Positions 58,001 through 64,000 of a stretch of DNA of 64,000 nt are shown piece by piece. The notes under the pieces were generated by a model. It did no database searches. It was not told where the DNA came from and saw nothing but the letters and a program-made list of their open reading frames with translations. How positions within the stretch are numbered: the first letter of the stretch is position 1; each line of letters begins with the position of its first letter. Source of the DNA: Allorhodopirellula heiligendammensis (lineage in GTDB: Bacteria > Planctomycetota > Planctomycetia > Pirellulales > Pirellulaceae); the NCBI RefSeq assembly GCF_007860105.1, contig NZ_SJPU01000003.1, positions 124,001-188,000 of the forward strand, given 5' to 3'. Made by a program: the position numbers and the translations under genes.

Positions 58001-58738
58001 ACGGTGTAAATCATCGACGTACTCAACGCTCAAAGCCCAGCTCGACGCGACGAACGCGATCGCTTCAGGAGTTGGTATCGCCGTGGCAGGCATGGCTTGG
58101 TCTCGCCACAGCAGAGGCAGCCCCAAAGCCGCGCCGAATCGTTCCCAAATTGCGTTGACGTCATCTTCGCTCGTGATCTGTGACGACAGAGGTCCCTTCG
58201 CAGGCGGCGGAGTCAGCAAGTCATCAATCAGCGACTCGGTCGTCACCAATCGCAGGCGTCCCGTCAACGTGCTGGCGGTATCGCCCAGCATCGAGGCCAG
58301 CCACTGATCTGCATCGGCAAGCGATAATTCCGTCCCAGCCAAGTACGCGTCGATCTGAGTCGGCAGCAACTTGCCGGCCGCGGCGTCGGAGATGGAAGTC
58401 GACAAGTTCGGCTCGAACTTGCATCCGGCCAGATACATCTCCAGCAGCGGCGTGCCACGCACCGATTGTTTGTTGAAACCCGGCATGTGAACGACCATCG
58501 ACTTGGGCGCGATGCCACTCGTCCACGGTTCCAATTCAAGCATCAGCTCCAGCAGGCTGTCGCGGAGCGTGAACACGTCGTAGCTCAGCTCACCCTCCGC
58601 ACGCAAACCAATCAATTGCTGCGTCAGGTCCGTGTAAGCACCTTCAGCATCCAACCAGATGACCAGGTTGTGCCGGCGTACCTTTTGACGAAGCTCTGTT
58701 TCCAGGTGTCGCGAGATTGGTCCGAGGGCATCGGTCAT
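55055..58738 (-). CDS. PglZ fused to BrxD (ATPase), fusion across the P-loop
   Basis: The 1227-residue protein has a PglZ part covering residues 1 to about 840, with the alkaline-phosphatase-like signatures TTALFVIDAFRYEMAAEL near 491 and FVFTADHGFLLRDGLD near 650. A C-terminal ATPase matches BrxD (DUF2791): YGCGKTFMARL near 845, LVIVIDEAETILRM (Walker B) near 1028 and VFTGTPDFFDS (sensor). BREX type 2/6 have pglZ and brxD as separate genes. Here they join inside Walker A: the expected GEYGCGKT is ELYGCGKT, so the first consensus glycine is lost, as are the N-terminal residues of BrxD and the tail of PglZ. Start ATG 58738 overlaps the upstream stop (ATGA). PglZ part certain; BrxD activity doubtful. 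Confidence 0.88.
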   Translation of the reverse strand: MTDALGPISRHLETELRQKVRRHNLVIWLDAEGAYTDLTQQLIGLRAEGELSYDVFTLRDSLLELMLELEPWTSGIAPKSMVVHMPGFNKQSVRGTPLLEMYLAGCKFEPNLSTSISDAAAGKLLPTQIDAYLAGTELSLADADQWLASMLGDTASTLTGRLRLVTTESLIDDLLTPPPAKGPLSSQITSEDDVNAIWERFGAALGLPLLWRDQAMPATAIPTPEAIAFVASSWALSVEYVDDLHRAPVDPRLNATSGLASKLVENCRALAEHLRQRHPDFYTRTADETEAMLPDEVEQARPEDLGKIDTFRFEETKMLSGAIDALQNADWNAAVDWAGRRIQDDSFWLSREATRRSAWLLVDDAAKLGQRISEASTSLTDVNDFSTILERYANLGAPVDRAHRQLEQRRHALLGPRLPDFDKLRTCLDSLREVWRKWADGWARDFNVFCSTHGFMPPAELQQRNLFDQVVSPMMDAKATTALFVIDAFRYEMAAELMQHLTGERLTSPRLDARFAELPTITSVGMNALAPVVRDGRMKPSITNGKIGGFHAGEYRVFDPETRKRAMHDRVGGPTCPLLKLQEVVDRDATSLKRSIARAKLVIVHSKEIDAAGEAGFGPAVFDSVTKNIRRAWRLLREAGVKQFVFTADHGFLLRDGLDNVQWRGSKVIPDRRHLISPLAVDQKDEIRVPLSDLGYDDTDDHLIFPLTTAAFDKGKRLGTFVHGGNSLQERVIPVLTLSHRADIGGNTLKYQIHGLARDGVGGMHCLTATIKAMSEQPALDFSSHREIEIAVRSTDTPTVTAELCQVRGGGSQIAGGSVLAAVGEEFELFFRLRGDTDTRVEIELYGCGKTFMARLSLLDAKDKGFATSFVVVSDNDLRFHRFDDVYRKVMIELGTNVCPRGAMGDILDRWIGKVEDALIAAGEDENADDFDEKVRKRLDEDLASLTGGQAPQDFIRVIQTIFDLKQQGDVAGAGSLISWLCGSGNVAASAKKSAGIKGDITSRDALDYLRGVLEIVKAAGYKGLVIVIDEAETILRMRKDSRHKSLNGIRQIADAAGSYPSLLWVFTGTPDFFDSRQGVAGLAPLNDRIQFMKQGRFASLRQAQLELTPFNAERLRSVAVKLRELYPTNDQSRIDTKVGTEFIDRLVDEVTKGFKGDVGVVPRQFLRQFVTQLDLVDENEDYDPMTEYGFEPQDLSSEEQLAITGAALTPGDGEDDGEPPVAEDIW

Positions 58739-61170
58739 TTCGCTGCGCCCCCGGTCTTGCCTGCTTTACGTTTTCTTTTCTTAGGTTCTGGATCCGAGTC
58801 CATTCCGGGCAGTTCGGGCGGGCAGTACTTCTCGATCAGCTTTTTGCGTTCGGAGGCCTTTTCGGGATTGGCCTGCTCGAACTTGGAACGGGCGGATTCG
58901 TGGTCGGGGTCGATCAGTTGGAAAGGCGTCTTCTGCTTCTTGATGACTTCGATTTCTAGGTCGTAGCACTCGGCGGCGCAGTTGGCCCACAAGCCGGCTT
59001 CCGCAATCGGGTATTCGGGCAGTGGCTTTCGTTTGGTCAGCGGACGGGTGTTGATGTCGTCGGTCACGATCTTCATCGCATCGGCACTTTGGCTGCTGAC
59101 AAAGGCAGCTCGGGCGGCGTCGGAGTCGGAATCGGACAATGTGAAAGCGTGCTCGTCTTGGATGCGAGTGATCTCGCGTTCGAGTTGCCAACACTGCTTG
59201 GGGATCGTTGTCCACAAGCCTGCGTCGATCAGGTGAAGGTTCGACAAGGGCTTGCGTGGACTGCGGCGGCTCAGGATTTCTGAACGCACGATCTGCAATG
59301 CTTCGCTGGATCGTGTGTGCAGAAATTCATTGCGCGACTCGTCTGAATCGGGGGCGTGCAAACGGAAGTCGAGTTCTTGCGTTCCGCTGGTGCGAAGTTC
59401 CAATGCGAAACATCGTTCGGGTAGCACCGACCAGATGCCGTGTTCGAGGATTCGCATTTCGCTGATCGCTTCTTCCGACTTGCGAATTCGACGGGTGCCC
59501 ATGACTTCACGTAGCCGGATCGCTTGCTGCGGAAACAGCTTGGCAACTTCGTCGGCAATCAAATGGTCTTCGCGGTCGATCGTGACCTTCAATTGCTCGG
59601 CCAAGAAACGACAGATTTTGGCGCGGGCCTGATAACCGACGTCGTCATCGCCGACGGGGTAGATTTCACTGCGTTTGAAGATCCGATCGCTGGAGAACAG
59701 GTCTGCGACCCCGGCGTCACGAATGGCGGTGATCTCGCCACCGGCTTCAACGGATTGAATCTTGATTTTGGATCCACGCAGTAAACCCGCCACACAGGCT
59801 TTCACGACCTCAGGACGGTATCCGTATGGCGGGCGACCAAAGTGCTGCAACAAATTAACGCCGGAGATACCGTCTTCGTTCTCGATGTGCTCTTGGATCC
59901 GCCGCGGCACGACCCCAGTACACGATGGCACGAAGCGACCGCTGTCCTGTTCGAGGATGCCGAGATGGTCTTCGGTGAATTTGACGCTCGGTCCGTTCAA
60001 TTCGGACTCGGTCAATTGGGCGAGTTCGCCCGGTGTGATGTTGATTGGGTCGAAATGCGGGAACAGCGTTGCCAGAATGTTGGTGGCCGTTTTGGTCAGC
60101 GCGGTGCCGAACGCATTGAATTCGCTGGCGGGATAACATTCGCCTTGAAAGTAGAAGTTGCCGCTTCGCCATGCCGAGGCGACGGCGTCACGGACTTCGC
60201 TTTGCAGATCGCCCAAGCGCACTTCTTCTTGACCGAGCAACAACTGCTTGGCCTGCGTCAGTGATCCACGCTTCTTGCCGAACTTTCCAATCATACTTCG
60301 GCAGCGAACGAGCTGGCGAACACGATCATCAATATCAGACAGATCACCACACACCCAGATCAGACGTTCTTCCAGCAGTGATTCCTTGCTGCGGTCTCGC
60401 CACGTCGCTTCATCGGTTTGATCCCGCGGCAAGAATCGGAAGTCGACTTGGATGGAGGCGTCATCTTTGGGGTCGACGATTTTTTCGTCCCGCTTGGATG
60501 CAGAATCGGAATAGACGCCGCCGATCGGAAAGGCTCGTTCTTTGTGCTTCGGCTTCTCTTTTGTGTCCTCAATCAGATATTTCAGTGCTGCTTGGACTTG
60601 CTCGCTGATGTCTTCGCGTTTGACGGGGATCTCTCGCTTGGTGCGTTCCCATTCTTCGCCGGCCGTGGACTGAATTTTGTAGCCCAACTTTTCGCTGTAA
60701 CCGAGCAGGTTGTGGGCCAGCAGCCATTCGAGGGCTTCTGTCACCTCGGCGACTTGATTGCCACGATCGAGTGTGTCGAACAGGCATTGCGCAACGAGTT
60801 CTGCAGTGGTCGGTTCGGTTTCTTGGATCAGCTCCAGCAGGGAAACGACCTTGGCGGCCCGGATCTTCAAATCGCCGGGCTCAGCAGCGCACTCGTTCAT
60901 GACTCGCGACATGCTCGACTGCGTGTCGCTGTCGAGTGCGGTGTGCTGGATTTCATAGATCAAATCCAATGTGACCAGCGCGCCGACTTCTTTGTCCGCT
61001 AGCTTTTGAGCACGGAATAGTTCGCCCAGCAATTGCAACAATCCGCGAATCGCTTGATCGTCGCCCTGTGATCGAGTCGATCGAGCACGGAGCGCACTGG
61101 TGATCCGCAGTAACAGGTCGATGTGACCAGGAAGCATCGGATAGCCTTGCTGACTTTCTGCAGCCAACAC
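58735..61170 (-). CDS. BrxC/PglY-like BREX protein lacking its ATPase half
   Basis: The open frame of 811 residues starts with the part that in BrxC/PglY follows the AAA+ ATPase domain: YPMLPGHIDLLLRI and RGLLQLLGELFRAQ. Then comes FGRPPYGYRPEVVKACVAGL with LLRGSKIKIQS, a typical BrxC C-terminal segment. No Walker A or B is present; complete proteins are about 1200 residues. Three tandem repeats of about 75 residues, with core GLW..(I/C)P..C..LE, occur near 577, 650 and 727, before a basic C-terminal tail. The formal start GTG 61170 lies inside the SIR2 frame. Expression may depend on re-initiation after SIR2. Probably a recombined remnant. Confidence 0.75.
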   Translation of the reverse strand: MLAAESQQGYPMLPGHIDLLLRITSALRARSTRSQGDDQAIRGLLQLLGELFRAQKLADKEVGALVTLDLIYEIQHTALDSDTQSSMSRVMNECAAEPGDLKIRAAKVVSLLELIQETEPTTAELVAQCLFDTLDRGNQVAEVTEALEWLLAHNLLGYSEKLGYKIQSTAGEEWERTKREIPVKREDISEQVQAALKYLIEDTKEKPKHKERAFPIGGVYSDSASKRDEKIVDPKDDASIQVDFRFLPRDQTDEATWRDRSKESLLEERLIWVCGDLSDIDDRVRQLVRCRSMIGKFGKKRGSLTQAKQLLLGQEEVRLGDLQSEVRDAVASAWRSGNFYFQGECYPASEFNAFGTALTKTATNILATLFPHFDPINITPGELAQLTESELNGPSVKFTEDHLGILEQDSGRFVPSCTGVVPRRIQEHIENEDGISGVNLLQHFGRPPYGYRPEVVKACVAGLLRGSKIKIQSVEAGGEITAIRDAGVADLFSSDRIFKRSEIYPVGDDDVGYQARAKICRFLAEQLKVTIDREDHLIADEVAKLFPQQAIRLREVMGTRRIRKSEEAISEMRILEHGIWSVLPERCFALELRTSGTQELDFRLHAPDSDESRNEFLHTRSSEALQIVRSEILSRRSPRKPLSNLHLIDAGLWTTIPKQCWQLEREITRIQDEHAFTLSDSDSDAARAAFVSSQSADAMKIVTDDINTRPLTKRKPLPEYPIAEAGLWANCAAECYDLEIEVIKKQKTPFQLIDPDHESARSKFEQANPEKASERKKLIEKYCPPELPGMDSDPEPKKRKRKAGKTGGAAK

Positions 61171-63914
61171 GCTGTGAGATAAAGCAATTCAGACAGCACC
61201 TCATCTGTCGCCCGACACAGTCGCGTCGCGACGACTGCGGAAAATGCCGGCCGATCATTCTCTCTTGAATCGCAATTCAGGAATGTCGTCCATGCCCATG
61301 GCGGATACGCATGACGTCGCGCTGCCTTCGCAAGTGCGAGATAGGCACGCCGAGAGTGTTTCGAGCATAGCCCGGCAAATGGATTGTTTTCTCTGAAGTT
61401 GTCTGTATCGGAGCGTCCGGACAACTCGCGTGCTTTGGAAAGGATCGAGCTTATCGGTTCACGGACGAGAGCGCTGTGCTCAGTGTTGGTCGCCACCGAT
61501 CCGCTTCGCGTCTCCCGTGACTCTGCTGCACGCTCCGCGCACTGCGGTTTCCAGTTCGGTGCATCGGGTTTGCGGCTAGCGATCTCGCTCTCAGCATCGA
61601 AAGAGAACTCACACCCATGTGTTTTTAGCCATTGCAATCGATCCAGCACAGACCACGCTACGTGTTCTCGGTACGAATCTTCGTCTTCACCTTCGTAACG
61701 TGAAGGCCCGGATAGTATTCTCGTTTCGATATCAATACGGATTTTTGCCGCTATCGCGGTCCAGCGTTTCGCTAACGTGATCAGCAGATCTCGCTGATGG
61801 TGGGAACCCCAGAAGACATTGTCGGTCAACCCAAGTACCACCTGAGCGAATGCGTCAGGCGTTGCGATCTCTGGTTTCCCACTTGCCCAGAAGCGAAGTC
61901 TCGCGAACGCGGTACATTCATCCGACGGCCACGCTGCGAACTCTTCCCTAGCTCGCTGCGGATCTGCGGCAACCAGTCGCTCGTACAGCGAAGCAAACGC
62001 TATGACGCACCCGGAAAGGTCGCGGGTCCGCCCATAGTCGGATATCTTTGGGCTCAGGTCCCGTTCGATTGGGCTGATGCGATGGCGTTGATGATCATTC
62101 ACTTCTTCACAGAGTCGCGTCGCCGCTTCGAGGCAGTAACGAAGGCCCCGGACGGTTTGAGCCAACCACTCGACCGGGATGTCTGAGTCAATTGGTGGTA
62201 CCGGACACTCAGCTTCAATACTAACGAAATCGATTATTCCGTTCCCATCCTCCGCCGCCGGTGGTACAGGACGCGACATCAGTGCCGGGCCCACCTTCAA
62301 ATACGGCTCGCTGAGCTTCACAAAGCGTCGCGATGAGTTTATCGACCATCCATTCCGCTTGATGGCTTGCTCCAACTCAAACCAGTCCTGGTCAGCGTCA
62401 CGCGGAGGATCGTTCCACGCTTCGAGAAGGTAGTTCCACACTCGTTGAATCTCGACATCAATCACCTCGTCTTCATGGATCCGCGAGAGTCTCCATTCAA
62501 TGGCCCCTCGATAACTCGGATGCAGGGACTCTTGCCGGACCGCCCACCACACAGCCGCTGGCTGGTTGGCGACGTTCGCGATCCATCTCGCAAAGCACAG
62601 AAGGCGTGCTGGCAATTCCGCAACGTTTACCGCAAAATTTCCTCGAACTGCAGGGAGGTTGTTCGGTGACAAATCCTGCTGATCCAGTTCGCTTATTGTG
62701 AACGCGTCCCACGCATCAGTAGGAACTTCCCGCTTTCGGTTGAAGGAATCGCCACCGCTGCGCTGTGGTATCTCGTCAGAGTCCAATCCGTATCGTATGA
62801 ATGGATCGATTCTTGCGCTGTCCGGAGTCACGTAAATCAGATGTCCCGGCGGCTCATAGCGACAACTAGGATCCAGTACACACAGCCATTCTGCTGGAGG
62901 TACTGATTCAGCAAAAGCTTCGGCGCCGTCGTAGGTTGAAACAATGTGCGCGATCTGCCCCCTCTGGTGTGGTTTCAACTCCTTCGGTCCTGCCATTGCA
63001 AGATCGAGAATCGATTCACGCCACTTCTGCGGGTCGTCGGCACGAATCGCCCACAGTCCGAGCGTTTCCCACAGGGCGTGATGCTCTTCGGCGTCAGAAT
63101 ACGCGATGGGTATGACGCCTTTGTGCTGCCAGCGAGCGGTCAGCTCGGCCGACTCGTCTGACTGAAAGGCGTAGATCCCGTTCAGTGAATCGGGGTTTCG
63201 TCTCAGGCCTTCAAGCAAATAATGCACGGGCGGGTCGTCGGCAGAATACCCAACAAAGACGACGACATACTTTCGAACGATTTCGCGGAAGAATTCGGTG
63301 GCCCAGCCATCAGACAGATAGGCGTGACCAAAATCTGAGCTGGAAAGGACAAACCCATTCCCCTCTTCTTGTTTGCAGTCGGTGTCGACGCGACCGTGGA
63401 GATACACGATGCCGTCCAAATCGTCGTATCGGGACGGTTGCGGCAAACGCGGCGGTTGAAACAACTGGATTTCTACATCGTCAGCCTCGAATAACCGATC
63501 GAAATTCGTAGTCACAAGTTGTGTCTTGCCACTTGGAGTGCGCGCCAGGCGAAGCAGGATTTCGTGTGCTGAACGATTGACGTCCGCCGCTGGTGTGAGA
63601 CTCTTGGCAACCGCGGCCTGGATGTCCGACCTATCGAAATCACGCTCCAGTAACGAGAACACGCGGTCGGCTGAAATGAGTCCTGTGACGTCGAGTTCTT
63701 TGCCAATCTGCTTCGCCTTCTGCAGGACTTTAGCCGCATCGCTGTCCGCCAATGCTCCCAGCTCTCGAATGACGGATTCAGCTAAACCGAAGAAGTCTGC
63801 AAGACCGGCGCGTGCCCGCGATACACCCGCGCCGCAAAAAAACACAACGCGGCCCTCATCTCGTGCTCGGAGAAGTGTGTCCGGCAGTGCTGGGCCACCA
63901 TCTATGAAACGCAC
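60999..63914 (-). CDS. SIR2-domain protein, DUF4020-like C-terminus altered
   Basis: The frame is 971 residues, starting at GTG 63914 with a GGAGGAG ribosome-binding site. The N-terminal SIR2 fold has VVFFCGAGVSRARAGL (GAGxS), QLVTTNFDRLFE (TTNFD) and IVYLHGRVD (catalytic His), typical of NAD-consuming defence SIR2 proteins. The long C-terminal helical region (DPSYRGA-like WRLSRIHEDE..., then SRRAYLALAKAARRHAYPPW) resembles DUF4020. The last ~58 residues, after about CWLQKVSKAI, are the BrxC gene read in the wrong frame, so the native end is probably gone. The usual mode is NAD+ depletion during infection. Confidence 0.82.
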   Translation of the reverse strand: MRFIDGGPALPDTLLRARDEGRVVFFCGAGVSRARAGLADFFGLAESVIRELGALADSDAAKVLQKAKQIGKELDVTGLISADRVFSLLERDFDRSDIQAAVAKSLTPAADVNRSAHEILLRLARTPSGKTQLVTTNFDRLFEADDVEIQLFQPPRLPQPSRYDDLDGIVYLHGRVDTDCKQEEGNGFVLSSSDFGHAYLSDGWATEFFREIVRKYVVVFVGYSADDPPVHYLLEGLRRNPDSLNGIYAFQSDESAELTARWQHKGVIPIAYSDAEEHHALWETLGLWAIRADDPQKWRESILDLAMAGPKELKPHQRGQIAHIVSTYDGAEAFAESVPPAEWLCVLDPSCRYEPPGHLIYVTPDSARIDPFIRYGLDSDEIPQRSGGDSFNRKREVPTDAWDAFTISELDQQDLSPNNLPAVRGNFAVNVAELPARLLCFARWIANVANQPAAVWWAVRQESLHPSYRGAIEWRLSRIHEDEVIDVEIQRVWNYLLEAWNDPPRDADQDWFELEQAIKRNGWSINSSRRFVKLSEPYLKVGPALMSRPVPPAAEDGNGIIDFVSIEAECPVPPIDSDIPVEWLAQTVRGLRYCLEAATRLCEEVNDHQRHRISPIERDLSPKISDYGRTRDLSGCVIAFASLYERLVAADPQRAREEFAAWPSDECTAFARLRFWASGKPEIATPDAFAQVVLGLTDNVFWGSHHQRDLLITLAKRWTAIAAKIRIDIETRILSGPSRYEGEDEDSYREHVAWSVLDRLQWLKTHGCEFSFDAESEIASRKPDAPNWKPQCAERAAESRETRSGSVATNTEHSALVREPISSILSKARELSGRSDTDNFRENNPFAGLCSKHSRRAYLALAKAARRHAYPPWAWTTFLNCDSRENDRPAFSAVVATRLCRATDEVLSELLYLTACWLQKVSKAIRCFLVTSTCYCGSPVRSVLDRLDHRATIKRFADCCNCWANYSVLKS

Positions 63915-64000
63915 GAGTACTTACTCCTCCGCATAAGTGTTGCTCTTCCTACCCTGAGATCAAATGCAATTCGTTCTGAAACAGTACCAATTTACGGTTC

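Larger units (their letters stand above)
29640..64000. other. Helicase-rich defence island (right end outside the window)
   Basis: From the truncated nuclease gene to the window end almost every gene is on the minus strand, tightly packed, and related to phage defence or DNA processing: BREX components, SIR2, an AddAB-like pair, SNF2, DUF1998, NERD. No integrase, transposase or att site is visible on the left edge. The extent to the right is unknown. Confidence 0.75.

Noticed and set aside
1..64000. CRISPR array
   Set aside because: No regularly spaced 20-40 bp repeats with unique spacers; the repeats found are head-to-tail without spacers.
29640..64000. Prophage or integrative element with integrase
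   Set aside because: No integrase, transposase, capsid or portal-like motif is seen, and no att-like repeat at the left edge.

Overview
The window looks like chromosomal DNA from a planctomycete of the Rhodopirellula/Pirellulales type. I infer this from the gene content: a Ser/Thr kinase fused to an Hsp70-like domain, an XPB helicase with a Bax1-type nuclease, a free-standing HisA-related protein, exported Cys-rich and DUF6702-like proteins, and housekeeping genes scattered singly on both strands. GC content looks moderate by eye. No search could be run, so family names rest on motifs read from the translations.

Left part (1-27073), core chromosome: a FetB-like permease, a CPA2/Kef antiporter with CBS domains, a four-helix membrane protein, hemC, the kinase-Hsp70 fusion, a small conserved hypothetical protein, homoserine dehydrogenase, the Bax1/XPB DNA-repair pair, a large MscS-type channel, an exported Cys-rich protein, a HisA-like protein, an anchored hypothetical protein, a glutamine amidotransferase (TrpG/PabA), tRNA-Gly(GCC), trigger factor, ArgJ, and an M1-like peptidase coupled to a DUF6702-like protein. 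Short intergenic tandem repeats (units of 16, 19, 19 and 36 bp) lie between these genes.

Middle part (27074-29660), decayed border zone: a 5'-truncated MazG-like gene, a zinc-ribbon protein, a gene stopped by a nonsense codon at its sixth codon, a large inverted repeat, an SGNH hydrolase, and a TM0106/RecB-like nuclease gene that breaks off at about 29640.

Right part (29661 to the window end), a defence island transcribed almost entirely on the minus strand. In transcription order it holds: (i) a BREX type 2/6-like cluster with a SIR2 gene, a brxC/pglY gene lacking its ATPase half, a pglZ::brxD fusion and the Lhr-like helicase brxHI; (ii) an AddB/AddA-like nuclease-helicase pair; (iii) a tight operon of a 1025-residue unknown protein, an SNF2-family ATPase, a 2137-residue DEAD helicase with DUF1998, a NERD-nuclease/UvrD-type helicase, and two unknown proteins. 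Part (iii) shares elements with DISARM, Druantia and Dpd systems but matches none of them: no methyltransferase, DruA/H-like, PLD or TGT-like gene is present. It is my best candidate for an undescribed system. The BREX part carries two recombination scars, SIR2/brxC near 61160 and pglZ/brxD near 56205. The second removes the first glycine of the BrxD P-loop. The BREX cluster may therefore be decaying or remodelled. No PglX methyltransferase is visible, although it could lie beyond position 64000.
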